DNA of 64,000 nt, from NCBI RefSeq assembly GCF_014635845.1, contig NZ_BMDP01000002.1:124001-188000 (forward strand), given 5' to 3'. The notes under the pieces were generated by a model. That model was not told the DNA's origin. It saw nothing but the letters and a program-made list of their open reading frames with translations, and did not search any database. Within the stretch, counting starts at the first letter, position 1. Every line of letters begins with the position of its first letter. This DNA is from Oxalicibacterium solurbis. GTDB lineage: Bacteria > Pseudomonadota > Gammaproteobacteria > Burkholderiales > Burkholderiaceae_D. Position numbers and translations under genes: made by a program. Shown in pieces: positions 24,494 to 33,633 of this stretch.

Positions 24494-27400
24494 ATTTCTT
24501 CATCCTCGTTGCGTGGCTTGTGCGCGGCATACATGCGGCGCTGGCGTTCGCTGCCCTTGAAGATGCTGCGAACCACCACGAAGAACACCGGTACCAGGAA
24601 CACGGCGAGCACCGTCGCCGTGATCATGCCGCCCATCACGCCGGTACCGATGGCGCGCTGGCTTGCGGAGCCGGCGCCGGAGGCGATCACCAGCGGCAGC
24701 ACGCCGAGGATGAACGCCATCGACGTCATGATGATCGGACGGAAACGCAGGTGGACTGCTTCCAGCGTCGCTTCGATCAATCCCTTGCCTTGCGCCTGCA
24801 GATCCTTGGCGAACTCGATAATCAGAATCGCGTTCTTCGCTGAAAGCCCGACCACCGCAATCATGCCAACCTTGAAGTACACGTCGTTCGGCATGCCGCG
24901 CAGCGTCACGCCGAGCAGTGCGCCGAGAATGCCCAGCGGCACCACCAGCATCACGGACAGCGGAATCGACGTGCTCTCATACAGCGCCGCCAGCACCAGG
25001 AACACCGCGATCAGCGACAGCATGTACAACGCCGGCGCTTGCGAACCGGAAGTCTTTTCTTCCAGCGACTGACCGGTCCATTCGAAGCCGAAGCCCGGCG
25101 GCAGTTTGGCCATGAACGATTCCATCTCGTTCATCGCTTCGCCGGTACTGCGGCCGGGAGCAGGACCGCCGGAAATCTTCATCGCCGGATAACCGTTGTA
25201 GCGGATCAGCTGTACGGGACCGGTGATCCACTTCGACGTCATGAACGACGAGAATGGCACCATCGTGCCGTCGGCACTGCGTGCATACAGCTTCATCAGG
25301 TCTTCCGGCTGCAGGCGGCGCGGTGCGTCAGCCTGCACGATGACGCGCTGCTGGCGTCCCTGGTTCGGGAAGTCGTTGATGTAGGACGAACCCAGCGCCG
25401 TCGACAGCACGGTGTTGATCGTCTCGAACGGCACGCCGAGCGAATTGGCTTTGTCGCGGTCGATGTCCAGCTGCAGTTGCGGTGCATCTTCCAGACCTTC
25501 CGGACGTACGCCGGCCAGCACCTTGCTTTGTGCTGCCATGCCCAGCAACTGATTGCGTGCGGCAACCAGTGCATCGTGCCCCTGGCCCGAACGATCTTGC
25601 AGGCGGAAGGTGAAACCGGTCGCATTGCCCAGCTCGCGGATAGGCGGCGGGTTCAACGGGAACACGATGGCGTCCTTGATCTGCGAGAAGACGCCGAATG
25701 CCTTGCCGGCGATCGCATCGGCGGTTTCGCCCGCACCGCGTTCGCTCCAGTCCTTGAACGGCGTGAACACCAGCGCCGCATTCTGGCCGTTACCGGAGAA
25801 GCTGAAGCCCAGAATGCCGATCGCATGTTCGACCGACGGCTGTTTCATGTAATAGTTTTCCACCTGTTTCACCACTTCCAGCGTACGCGCGGTGCTCGCG
25901 CCCGGTGGCAGCTGGATGTTGGTGATGATGTAGCCCTGATCCTCGTTCGGCAGGAACGAAGCCGGCAGGCGGACATACAGCAGGCCGACGCAGGCCACGA
26001 TCAGCGCATACACGATCATGTAGCGGGTAGTCTTCGTCAGCATCTTGCCGATGAAGCCCTGGTAGGCGTTCGCCGTCTTGTTGAAGCGACGGTTGAACCA
26101 GCCGAAGAAACCGCGTTTTTCATGGTGATGGCCGGCCTCGACCGGCAGCAGGATGGTTGCGCACAGTGCCGGCGTCAGCGTGAACGCCATCAGCACCGAG
26201 AACACCATTGATGCCACCATCGACAGCGAGAACTGGCGATAGATCGCACCGACTGCGCCGCCGAAGAAGGCCATCGGAATGAATACCGCGATCAGCACCA
26301 GCGTGATACCGATCAGCGCGCCGCTGATCTGTCCCATCGCCTTGCGTGTCGCATCGCGCGGCGACAGGCCTTCCTCGCTCATGATGCGCTCGACGTTCTC
26401 CACCACGACGATCGCATCGTCGACCAGGATGCCGATCGCCAGCACCATGCCGAACATCGTCAGCACGTTGATCGAGAAGCCGAACACCAGCAGCGTGGCG
26501 AACGTGCCCATCAGCGCCACCGGCACCACGATGGTCGGGATGATCGTGTAGCGGATGTTCTGCAGGAACAGGTACATCACCAGGAACACCAGCACGATCG
26601 CTTCCAGCAGCGTCTTGACCACTTCCTCGATCGAGATCTTGACGAACTTCGACGTGTCGTAAGGAATCGTGTATTTCACGCCGGCAGGGAAGTACTTGGA
26701 CAGTTCTTCCATCTTCTTGTGCACGGCGGTCGCGGTTCCCAGCGCATTGGCGGTCGGAGAAGGCTGCACGCCGATGAACGAGGTGGGAGCACCGTCAAGA
26801 CGGCCCGAAGTCAGGTAAGTCTGGCCGCCGACCTCGATGCGGGCGACATCGCGCAGGCGCACGGTGGAGCCGTCCTTGTTGGCGCGCAGGACGATGTTGC
26901 CGAACTGCTCAGGCGTGGTCAGCTGTCCTTCGACGACCACGGTTGCCGTGATCTGCTGATCCTTCGGGCTGGGCAGGTCGCCGATCGTGCCGCCGGCCAC
27001 CAGCGCATTCTGATTGCGGATCGCGGTGCTGACATCGCCCGGCGTCAGATTCAGGCCGACCAGCTTGTTCGGATCGATCCAGATGCGCATCGCGCGTTCG
27101 GTACCGAACAGCTGCGCCTGGCCGACGCCTGGAATACGGCGGATTTCATTCAAGACGTTACGCGACAGGTAGTCGCCCAGCGCCACCGGATCGAGCGAAC
27201 CGTCGGTGGAAGAAAGGCCGATGAACATCAGGAAGTTGCTGCGCGACTTCGTGACGATCAAGCCTTGTTGCGTGACGACGGATGGTAGACGGGCTTCGAC
27301 GCGTTTCAGGCGGTTCTGCACGTCGACTGCCGCGAGATCCTCGTTGGTATCCGCGGAAAAGGTGACGGTGATCTGCACCTGGCCGTTGGCCTGGCTTTGC

Positions 27401-27639
27401 GATTCGACATACTGCAGACCATCGGCGCCGTTCATCTCCTGCTCGATGATACTGGTGACGCTGTCGTCCAGAGTCTGCGCAGTCGCACCCGGATAATTGG
27501 CTGTGATGACGATCGTTGTCGGCGCGATATTGGGATACTGTGCGACCGGCAGACCGGTAATCGCAAGGGCGCCGGCCAGCATGATGAAGATGGCCAGCAC
27601 CCAGGCGAAGACCGGGCGGTCGATGAAAAATTTACCCAT
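24490..27639 (-). CDS. RND multidrug efflux pump, AcrB/MexB (HAE1) family
   Basis: A 1049-residue inner-membrane proton-driven drug exporter of normal family length, with 12 helices and two large periplasmic loops. It starts with the canonical FFIDRPVFAWVLAIFIMLAGALAI. The proton-relay Asp pair is in LAIGILVDDAIVVVENVERIM (near residue 405) and the Lys is in VVGLSAKNAILIIEFAKDL. GPVQLIRYNGYPAM and the docking-domain sequences match AcrB/MexB/TtgB. It lies between the adaptor gene and the outer-membrane factor gene, forming a complete pump. Regulation by the divergent TetR-type gene is likely. Confidence 0.97.
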   Translation of the reverse strand: MGKFFIDRPVFAWVLAIFIMLAGALAITGLPVAQYPNIAPTTIVITANYPGATAQTLDDSVTSIIEQEMNGADGLQYVESQSQANGQVQITVTFSADTNEDLAAVDVQNRLKRVEARLPSVVTQQGLIVTKSRSNFLMFIGLSSTDGSLDPVALGDYLSRNVLNEIRRIPGVGQAQLFGTERAMRIWIDPNKLVGLNLTPGDVSTAIRNQNALVAGGTIGDLPSPKDQQITATVVVEGQLTTPEQFGNIVLRANKDGSTVRLRDVARIEVGGQTYLTSGRLDGAPTSFIGVQPSPTANALGTATAVHKKMEELSKYFPAGVKYTIPYDTSKFVKISIEEVVKTLLEAIVLVFLVMYLFLQNIRYTIIPTIVVPVALMGTFATLLVFGFSINVLTMFGMVLAIGILVDDAIVVVENVERIMSEEGLSPRDATRKAMGQISGALIGITLVLIAVFIPMAFFGGAVGAIYRQFSLSMVASMVFSVLMAFTLTPALCATILLPVEAGHHHEKRGFFGWFNRRFNKTANAYQGFIGKMLTKTTRYMIVYALIVACVGLLYVRLPASFLPNEDQGYIITNIQLPPGASTARTLEVVKQVENYYMKQPSVEHAIGILGFSFSGNGQNAALVFTPFKDWSERGAGETADAIAGKAFGVFSQIKDAIVFPLNPPPIRELGNATGFTFRLQDRSGQGHDALVAARNQLLGMAAQSKVLAGVRPEGLEDAPQLQLDIDRDKANSLGVPFETINTVLSTALGSSYINDFPNQGRQQRVIVQADAPRRLQPEDLMKLYARSADGTMVPFSSFMTSKWITGPVQLIRYNGYPAMKISGGPAPGRSTGEAMNEMESFMAKLPPGFGFEWTGQSLEEKTSGSQAPALYMLSLIAVFLVLAALYESTSIPLSVMLVVPLGILGALLGVTLRGMPNDVYFKVGMIAVVGLSAKNAILIIEFAKDLQAQGKGLIEATLEAVHLRFRPIIMTSMAFILGVLPLVIASGAGSASQRAIGTGVMGGMITATVLAVFLVPVFFVVVRSIFKGSERQRRMYAAHKPRNEDEEI

Positions 27640-27651
27640 TACGGTACTCCC

Positions 27652-28887
27652 TTACTTCGACTTGGGTTGTTCTGCGTTCTTGGCCGAAGCTGCAGGAGCA
27701 GCCGGCGCTGCGGTACCTGCAGCGTCTGCAGCACCATTTGCGGCTGGTGCCGCCTTCTGCCACGGGACAGGCTTGACGGTGGCGCCCGGCTGGACCTTCT
27801 GCAATCCTTCGACGATGACGCGATCGCCTTCCTTCAGGCCGTCGGTAATCACCCACGAATTGTTGCTTGCATTGCCGGTGGTGACAGGACGTGAAGCCAC
27901 CTTGTTGTTGGCATCCACCACCATGACGGCCGAACCGCCCGGCGTACGGGTGACGGCTTGCTGCGGCACCGTGATGGCGCTTTCGTCAACCGCCTGTTCG
28001 ACGCGCGCACGCACATACATGCCCGGCAACAGCAGGCGTTCCGGGTTAGGGAACGTGGCGCGCAAGGTGACGGCGCCGGAGCTTGGGTCGACCGTCAAGT
28101 CGGTAAACAGCAGTTTGCCCGGATGCGCGTATTCACGACCGTCTTCCGTCACCAGCGTGACTTTCAGCTGATCTTTGCCGGCACTCTTCAACTGGCCGCT
28201 GGCCATCGCACGTTGCAACTGCAGCGCTTCGGTGCTGGATTGCGTCATGTTGACGTAGATCGGATCGATCTGCTGCACGACGGCCATCGGCGTTGCATCG
28301 CCCTGGCCGACCAGTGCGCCTTCGGTCACCAGTTCGCGGCCGACACGGCCGGAGATCGGCGACGTCACGGTGGCGTAGCCGAGCGATAGCTTGGCGGTTT
28401 CGCGGGCAGCCTTGGCGGAAGCGAGATCGGCGGCAGCCTGTTTCTCGGCGGCGACCACGTCATCGTATTCCTGCTTGCTGACCGCGTTGGTCTCGACCAG
28501 CGGCTTGTAGCGCTTGGCCTTCAACTGATTTTGCAGCAGCGTCGCTTCCGCGCGCTGAACGGAGGCTTCGGCGCTGTTGTATTCGGCCTTGAACTGCGCC
28601 GGATCGATCAGGAACAGCGTGGCTCCGGCTTTCACATCGCTGCCTTCCTTGAAGGTGCGCTTGAGCACGATGCCGGGAACGCGTGCACGCACTTCGGCGA
28701 CGCGGCTGGCTTCGATGCGTGCCGGCATTTCGTTGGTGATGGCGAGCGGGGCAGGCTTGACGGTGACGATGGACACTTCCGTCGGGGGCGGCGCAGCCGG
28801 CCCTTCCGATTTACCGCCGCAGCCGGCGATTGCGTACAGCATGAACAGGGATGCGCCAATTTGGGAAAGACGGGGGAGTGAACTCAT
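27652..28887 (-). CDS. RND efflux periplasmic adaptor lipoprotein, AcrA/MexA family
   Basis: A membrane-fusion protein of about 411 residues. A lipoprotein signal ends in IAGC followed by GGKSEG, so it is anchored to the inner membrane by lipid. EMPARIEASRVAEVRARVPGIVLKRTFKEGSDV is the lipoyl half-motif. A helical hairpin follows, then the second half-motif VTSPISGRVGRELVTEGALVGQG and the beta-barrel. The last 60 or so residues form an Ala/Pro/Lys-rich tail. The start at 28887 or 28893 is set by the signal peptide; the open frame continues back to 29097 over the operator, which cannot be coding. It is the first gene of the efflux operon. Confidence 0.93.
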   Translation of the reverse strand: MSSLPRLSQIGASLFMLYAIAGCGGKSEGPAAPPPTEVSIVTVKPAPLAITNEMPARIEASRVAEVRARVPGIVLKRTFKEGSDVKAGATLFLIDPAQFKAEYNSAEASVQRAEATLLQNQLKAKRYKPLVETNAVSKQEYDDVVAAEKQAAADLASAKAARETAKLSLGYATVTSPISGRVGRELVTEGALVGQGDATPMAVVQQIDPIYVNMTQSSTEALQLQRAMASGQLKSAGKDQLKVTLVTEDGREYAHPGKLLFTDLTVDPSSGAVTLRATFPNPERLLLPGMYVRARVEQAVDESAITVPQQAVTRTPGGSAVMVVDANNKVASRPVTTGNASNNSWVITDGLKEGDRVIVEGLQKVQPGATVKPVPWQKAAPAANGAADAAGTAAPAAPAASAKNAEQPKSK

Positions 28888-29063
28888 AGACATCTCGCAC
28901 AGTGAGTGAATCGCTCTATCGCCGTGAAGCGACAGTTCCGGTAATAAAGAAAACGGGTAAAGCTGATAGAAACGAAAGCGCGGAGGGAGGAAGCGGAAAA
29001 CCAGTGGGCCTGTCCGTTCCGGTGCTCTCTTTTCTGGAGGCGGTCTTGCAAACTCGGGTATTA

Positions 29064-29087
29064 TACATACATACGTGAATGTATGTA
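29064..29087. promoter_or_regulatory. AcrR/TtgR-type operator in the divergent efflux promoter
   Basis: TACATACAT, a six-base spacer, ATGTATGTA: a perfect 24-bp inverted repeat. From memory it has the same half-sites and spacing as the E. coli acrAB operator bound by AcrR. A perfect TATAAT hexamer for the - strand (29065-29060) overlaps its left edge, so a bound repressor would block the efflux promoter. No good -35 is visible. Confidence 0.88.
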
Positions 29088-29158
29088 TTAACGGCAATCA
29101 TTGCCTCAAGCATAACGAAATTAGCCGAAATTTGTGACAACAGGAAGCTGAATCGAAA

Positions 29159-29794
29159 ATGGCTCGTTCAACAAAAGAAGAAGCGCTGGAGACGCGCAAC
29201 CGCATCATCGATGCTGCGGAGGAAGTCATGTTCGCGCGAGGGGTCGCGCAAACTTCGCTGGCGGATGTGGCGGACGCCGCGGGCGTTACCCGCGGTGCCA
29301 TTTACTGGCATTTCAAGAACAAGGGCGAACTGTTCGAAGCCATGGTGGAGCGGGTGCGCTTGCCGGCGGAGGCCTTGATGCAGACCCCGGCCCCCCAGTT
29401 TCTCAACGATCCTCTGGGACATCTGCGCAGTTCGTGGGTGCAACTATTGCAGGAAGTGGCATTGATGCCCCGTACGCGCCGCATTCTGGATATCCTGTTT
29501 CTGAAGTGCGAGCTGGTCGACCGTGACGATCCGATCTGGATTCGCCAGAACGAATGCCATATGAACTGGCTGGAAACCACGGAAAGGATTCTGAAGGAGG
29601 CTATCTCGCTGGGCCAGCTTCCAGAAGATCTGGATGTGCATCTGGCGGTGCTGACGCTGCACAGCCACATCAACGGACTGCTGAACAACTGGTTGTTTGC
29701 CCCAAGCATTTTTGATCTGGCGCAGGTAGCCGAGCGCTTGATCGACGCTTGCCTCGACAGTCTGCGCTATGCGCCATCGTTGCGGATGAAATAA
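29159..29794 (+). CDS. TetR/AcrR-family repressor of the adjacent RND pump
   Basis: A 211-residue regulator divergent from the efflux operon. The N-terminal helix-turn-helix reads RNRIIDAAEEVMFARGVAQTSLADVADAAGVTRGAIYWHFKNK (given in outline; residues about 13-55), nearly the AcrR/TtgR consensus. The C-terminal ligand domain (DPLGHLRSSWVQLLQEVA, FLKCELVDRDDPIW) is also like AcrR/TtgR. The gene starts about 70 bp from the 24-bp operator, so it very likely represses both itself and the pump. AGGAAG precedes the start. Confidence 0.93.
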   Translation: MARSTKEEALETRNRIIDAAEEVMFARGVAQTSLADVADAAGVTRGAIYWHFKNKGELFEAMVERVRLPAEALMQTPAPQFLNDPLGHLRSSWVQLLQEVALMPRTRRILDILFLKCELVDRDDPIWIRQNECHMNWLETTERILKEAISLGQLPEDLDVHLAVLTLHSHINGLLNNWLFAPSIFDLAQVAERLIDACLDSLRYAPSLRMK

Positions 29795-29829
29795 GAACAG
29801 CGGGAGCGGAAGGGTCAGATCGCACCGCT

Positions 29830-31140
29830 TCAGCGTGCCGTCAGCAAGGTGTTGATGCGAACCAGATCTTCTTCCCGCAGCGTGCCTGCAGCTGCCTTCA
29901 ATCGCAGGCTGTTCATCAAGGTATCGTAGCGCGCTTTCGCCAGATCGCGCTGCGTCGCATACAGCTGCTGCTGCGCATTCAGCACGTCGATGTTGATGCG
30001 CACGCCGACCTGATAGCCGAGCAGGTTGGAATCCAGTGCCGATTTGCTCGATCGTTCCGCCGCTTCCAGTGCCTTTACCTGTGCCAGCCCGTTGGTCACG
30101 CCGAAATAAGCCTGCCGCGCGCTTTGTGCAGCGGCACGGCGCGATGTTTCCAGATCGGCGCGCGCCTTGTCTTCCAGTGCAATCGCCTGCCGTACGCGGC
30201 TGGTCACCGAAAAACCGCTGAACAGCGGAATCGACCATTGCACGCCGACCGAGGTTTCGGGGCCGTTGTCATCGCGGCCCAGAACGTCGTTGCGCCGACG
30301 CGTGTTGCTGCGGCTGGCGACCAGATCGACGGTCGGATAATGGCCGGAACGGTTGCGTGTGATTTCGCGCATGGCGATTTCCAGCGCCAGCTGCCTGCTG
30401 ACGACGTCGAAATTTTGTTGCTCCGCACGATGCACCCATTGATCCATCTGCACTGGTTGCGGCTTTTGCAAGTCGATACCGGTGCGCAGCGTCGCCAGTT
30501 CATCGGGTGCTTTTCCGATGATCTGCTGCAGCGCAGCGCGGGTGACGTCCAGCGTATTGCGTGCGGCGAATTCCTGCGCCGTCGCCAAGTCGAAGCGAGC
30601 CTGTGCTTCATGGGTATCGGTGATGGTCGCCGAGCCGACTTCGAATTGGCGTTTGGCCGATTCCAGTTGTTCTGCAATGGCGGTCTTTTCCGCTTCCAGC
30701 GAGGCCAGCGCATCCTGCGCGGTCAATACGTCGAAATACGCCTGCGCGGTGCGTAGGATCAGATCCTGCTGCACGACGGAGAAGGCTGCTTCGCCAGCCG
30801 TTACGGCCAGCTTGCTTTGTTCGTAGTTCTGCCATGCTGCGGGATCGAACAACGGTTGCGACAGCGACAGCGCGTAGCTGTTCGACGTCACGTTCGGCGT
30901 GTCGTCGCGTCGTATCCGTTCGCGTGTGCCCGACAGTCCGACCAGCGGCAGCAGATTGGCGCGGCCCTGTACCGACAGTTCCTGATCGGCAGCCAGTTGC
31001 GCGCGGGCGCTGGCATAGACGGCATCGTTGACGAGCGCATCCTGATAAACCTGCAGCAAATCCGCTGCGTGCGCGTTAGCGTGAAAAAAAGGGGAAAGCA
31101 GCAGGCCGGCAATCAGCGTAACGGATCGGGCCAGATGCAT
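29830..31140 (-). CDS. tolC: TolC-family outer-membrane channel protein
   Basis: A 436-residue outer-membrane efflux protein with a cleavable signal peptide (VTLIAGLLLSPFFHANAHA) and no lipobox, so it is of the TolC type rather than the NodT type. ADLLQVYQDALVNDAVYASARAQ is the usual TolC N-terminal motif. Repeats with LSLSQPLFDPAAW and WSIPLFSGFSVTSRVRQA follow. It serves type I secretion or multidrug export. The order pcm-rhodanese-tolC on one strand is common in Burkholderiales. The start 31140 is set by the signal peptide; the long open extension to 31407 runs over the rhodanese gene. Confidence 0.92.
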   Translation of the reverse strand: MHLARSVTLIAGLLLSPFFHANAHAADLLQVYQDALVNDAVYASARAQLAADQELSVQGRANLLPLVGLSGTRERIRRDDTPNVTSNSYALSLSQPLFDPAAWQNYEQSKLAVTAGEAAFSVVQQDLILRTAQAYFDVLTAQDALASLEAEKTAIAEQLESAKRQFEVGSATITDTHEAQARFDLATAQEFAARNTLDVTRAALQQIIGKAPDELATLRTGIDLQKPQPVQMDQWVHRAEQQNFDVVSRQLALEIAMREITRNRSGHYPTVDLVASRSNTRRRNDVLGRDDNGPETSVGVQWSIPLFSGFSVTSRVRQAIALEDKARADLETSRRAAAQSARQAYFGVTNGLAQVKALEAAERSSKSALDSNLLGYQVGVRINIDVLNAQQQLYATQRDLAKARYDTLMNSLRLKAAAGTLREEDLVRINTLLTAR

Positions 31141-31169
31141 GCAGCTTCCGGGAGGGCGAGCAGTACTGC

Positions 31170-31490
31170 TCAATAGGTCGGCATCGCAGGATCGACCTGC
31201 TGTGCCCAGGCGTGGATGCCGCCTGTCAGATTGGTGACCTGCGCAAAGCCGTTGGCTTCGAGGAATTGTGCAACCCGCAGACTGCGGGCACCGTGGTGAC
31301 AGATGCAGATGATGGAAGCATCGCGGTCCAGCTGATCGACCTGGCCGGGAATGGTGTTCATCGGCACCGAAACCGAACCGGCGATGTGGCACGTCTGGAA
31401 CTCCCAAGGTTCACGCACGTCCAGCAGGACATGCGCATCGCCGGCATCGGCGATCAGGGCGGCCACTTCCGGCGCGGTCAGGTGCTGCAT
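31170..31490 (-). CDS. Rhodanese-like domain protein
   Basis: A single-domain cytoplasmic sulfurtransferase-like protein of 106 residues, similar in size to GlpE. The active-site loop is CHHGAR with Cys64, an unbroken CxxGxR pattern, so it can carry a persulfide. LLDVREPWEFQTCHIAGSVSVPM is the conserved CH2A region. It lies seven bases after the Pcm-like gene and 29 bases before tolC. Why this gene goes with these partners is unknown. Confidence 0.92.
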   Translation of the reverse strand: MQHLTAPEVAALIADAGDAHVLLDVREPWEFQTCHIAGSVSVPMNTIPGQVDQLDRDASIICICHHGARSLRVAQFLEANGFAQVTNLTGGIHAWAQQVDPAMPTY

Positions 31491-31497
31491 CGTATCC

Positions 31498-32151
31498 TCA
31501 GAACTTGAAGTGCGATGGCGCGACGGCGTTGCGCAGCGGCTTGATCAGCGTTTCGAACACGCCGACGGTGTCGTAGGCGACGTCGGAGGTGCGCGTGATG
31601 ATCTGTGCGGTCATTGCTGGCGCATTGCCGACGACGACGAACATGCGGCCGCCGACCTTGATCTGCGACAGCAGCTTTTCAGGTACCACCGGCAGCGAAC
31701 CGGAGACGACGATCACGTCGTACTGCTGGCCGTTGTCCAGACCCTGCGACGCGTCGGCCTGCACGACGTCGACATTGGTCACGCCGTAATCGGCCAGGTT
31801 TTTTTCCGCCAGCGTCTTCAGTTCCGGTTCGATCTCGACCGTCGTCACGTGGCGCGCCTGATGCGCCAGCAGCGCTGCCATGTAACCCGAGCCTGCACCG
31901 ATTTCCAGCACGTTCTCATGTTTCTTGACCATCAGTTCCTGCAGGATGCGTGCTTCGACGCGCGGTGCCAGCATGTGTTCGCCGTGCGGCAGCGGGATCT
32001 CGCTGTCGGCGAAGGCCAGTGCGCGATAGGCCAGCGGCACGAAGGATTCGCGCTTGACGACGACGAGCAGTTCGAGAACGTCCAGATCCAGCACGTCCCA
32101 GGGACGAATTTGCTGTTCGATCATGTTGAAACGGGCTTGTTCGATGTTCAT
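31498..32151 (-). CDS. Protein-L-isoaspartate O-methyltransferase family protein
   Basis: A 217-residue SAM-dependent methyltransferase of the Pcm family. The N terminus NMIEQQIRPWDVLD is typical of the proteobacterial tolC-linked subgroup. The SAM motif is VLEIGAGSGYMAALLA, preceded by LPHGEHMLAPRVEARILQEL, which corresponds to the substrate-loop region. The usual Pcm motif after the SAM site, with IVVTAAAP, reads VIVVSGSLPVVPE, so true isoaspartyl repair activity is not assured. It is the first gene of the pcm-rhodanese-tolC run. Confidence 0.86.
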   Translation of the reverse strand: MNIEQARFNMIEQQIRPWDVLDLDVLELLVVVKRESFVPLAYRALAFADSEIPLPHGEHMLAPRVEARILQELMVKKHENVLEIGAGSGYMAALLAHQARHVTTVEIEPELKTLAEKNLADYGVTNVDVVQADASQGLDNGQQYDVIVVSGSLPVVPEKLLSQIKVGGRMFVVVGNAPAMTAQIITRTSDVAYDTVGVFETLIKPLRNAVAPSHFKF

Positions 32152-32325
32152 GGCGTGGCTCGGATAGCTGAATGGAGAAAACCGCTATTTTAGCAAAGGA
32201 TGCATGCCATGCCGCAACAGAACGGAACAGATGCCGTGAATTGTTGCAGACACGGAAATGACGGCCGGGTCGGCACACGTGCGAACGGTACAATGCGGCC
32301 TTTGCATGTTGAAGGGCAAGGCCCG

Positions 32326-32589
32326 ATGTCCGAAGCGATTTGCCGTCCCGATTGCGGCGCTTGTTGCACTGCACCGTCGATTTCGTCGGCGATTCCCGGC
32401 ATGCCGCACGGTAAGCCGGCCGGCGTACGCTGCGTGCAGCTGGACGAGCGCAATCGTTGCCGCATCTTCGGCCGGCCGGAGCGGCCTGCAGTCTGCGGCA
32501 GCCTGATGCCGGAGCCGGAAATGTGCGGTGCATCGCGCGACGAAGCGATGATTTATCTGGCAACACTGGAACGAATGACAACAGCGTGA
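32326..32589 (+). CDS. YkgJ-family cysteine-cluster protein
   Basis: A small cytoplasmic protein of 87 residues with eight Cys. The start [14 protein letters not shown] (Cys6, 10, 13, 14) and later [20 protein letters not shown] match the YkgJ/CxxCxxCC family, thought to bind zinc or an iron-sulfur cluster. The start 32326 (MSEAICRP) is preferred over ATG 32200 because the family begins there. A terminator-like hairpin follows at 32717-32750. It has no clear link to the neighbours. Confidence 0.87.
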   Translation: MSEAICRPDCGACCTAPSISSAIPGMPHGKPAGVRCVQLDERNRCRIFGRPERPAVCGSLMPEPEMCGASRDEAMIYLATLERMTTA

Positions 32590-32672
32590 GTCGAAACGCC
32601 CGGTACGGCAGCCGGTTCGGTGCAAGGCGACAGATTCCGTCCGGTTGTGCGCATGCTCATGGTAACCTTTGG

Positions 32673-32696
32673 GCCGCGCGCCGATGGGCGCACGGC
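32673..32696 (+). other. Stable hairpin in the region before uppP
   Basis: GCCG-C-GCGCC, loop GATG, GGCGC-A-CGGC: nine G/C pairs with one mismatch. It lies 84 bases before the uppP start and just before a second, terminator-like hairpin. It may be part of a structured leader. No known riboswitch was recognised. Confidence 0.5.
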
Positions 32697-32716
32697 AGGG
32701 AAGCATCCATCATCGG

Positions 32717-32750
32717 AACCCGTACGGCGTCTTCACCGGCGGGTTTTTTT
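32717..32750 (+). terminator. Intrinsic terminator (or attenuator) between the ykgJ-like gene and uppP
   Basis: AACCCG and CGGGTT form the outer stem, with an inner CGG/CCG pair, followed directly by a run of seven T. It could end the ykgJ-like transcript. It lies only 30 bases before the uppP start, so it could also act as an attenuator in a uppP leader. Confidence 0.7.
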
Positions 32751-32779
32751 ATATCCACTTTTTACTGACATATCACTGC

Positions 32780-33613
32780 ATGGACCCGATTCTCGCGCTC
32801 AAGGCCATCATCATGGGCATCGTCGAAGGCCTGACCGAATTCTTGCCGATTTCATCGACCGGTCACCTGATTCTGGCGGGCAGCCTGCTCGATTTCGTCG
32901 GCCCCAAGGTCAAGGTGTTCGAGATTGCGATCCAGACCGGCGCCTTGCTGGCGGTGATCTGGGAATACCGGGCGCGTATTGCAGATATCAGCGGCGGATT
33001 GTTTCGCGAGCGGCGTTCGCAACGATTCGTGCTGAACATCATCGTCGCTTTCATTCCAGCCGCGGCGCTCGGCCTGATGTTTGCCAGTGTCATCAACGAG
33101 AAACTGTTCACGCCGGTACCGGTGGCGATCGCGTTCATCGTCGGCGGCTTCCTGATCCTGTGGATAGAACGCGCCAATCGCCTCGGCCTGCACAAGGTGC
33201 GCGTCGAATCGGTGGACGACATGAGCATTGTCGATGCGCTGAAGGTCGGCTGCGCACAGGCCTTCGCGCTGATTCCCGGTACCAGCCGCTCCGGCGCCAG
33301 CATCATCGGCGGCATGTATTTCGGCCTGTCGCGCAAGGCGGCAACCGAGTTCTCGTTCTTCCTCGCGATTCCGACGCTGTTCGGCGCCACCATTTATTCG
33401 GTCTACAAGGCACGCGATCTGTTGTCGATGTCCGATGTGCCGATGTTCGCACTGGGAGGCTTTGCGGCCTTCGTGTCAGGCTTCTTTTGCGTGCGCTGGC
33501 TGTTGCGCTATATCAGCACGCACGACTTCACCTTCTTCGCGTACTACCGCATCGTGTTCGGCCTGTTCGTGTTGCTGAGCGCGCATTACGATTGGGTCGT
33601 CTGGTCCGAGTAA
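32780..33613 (+). CDS. uppP: Undecaprenyl-diphosphatase
   Basis: A 277-residue membrane enzyme of the BacA/UppP family. It removes a phosphate from undecaprenyl diphosphate to recycle the lipid carrier used by peptidoglycan and by the EPS pathway of this window. The start [27 protein letters not shown] contains the E-x-x-x-E and SSTGH active-site motifs, and [15 protein letters not shown] is the second catalytic motif. About eight helices are present. The start is 32780 (MDPILA), since upstream sequence is the leader with the terminator-like hairpin. Confidence 0.95.
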   Translation: MDPILALKAIIMGIVEGLTEFLPISSTGHLILAGSLLDFVGPKVKVFEIAIQTGALLAVIWEYRARIADISGGLFRERRSQRFVLNIIVAFIPAAALGLMFASVINEKLFTPVPVAIAFIVGGFLILWIERANRLGLHKVRVESVDDMSIVDALKVGCAQAFALIPGTSRSGASIIGGMYFGLSRKAATEFSFFLAIPTLFGATIYSVYKARDLLSMSDVPMFALGGFAAFVSGFFCVRWLLRYISTHDFTFFAYYRIVFGLFVLLSAHYDWVVWSE

Positions 33614-33633
33614 TTGTTGGTAAGATGCGCGCC

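Noticed and set aside
28888-29097. N-terminal extension of the efflux adaptor
   Set aside because: It would cover the operator and -10 element and lies before an obvious lipoprotein signal.
32620-33633. N-terminal extension of RecQ reading through uppP
   Set aside because: The extension translates uppP in the wrong frame; RecQ family length and start fit 33634.
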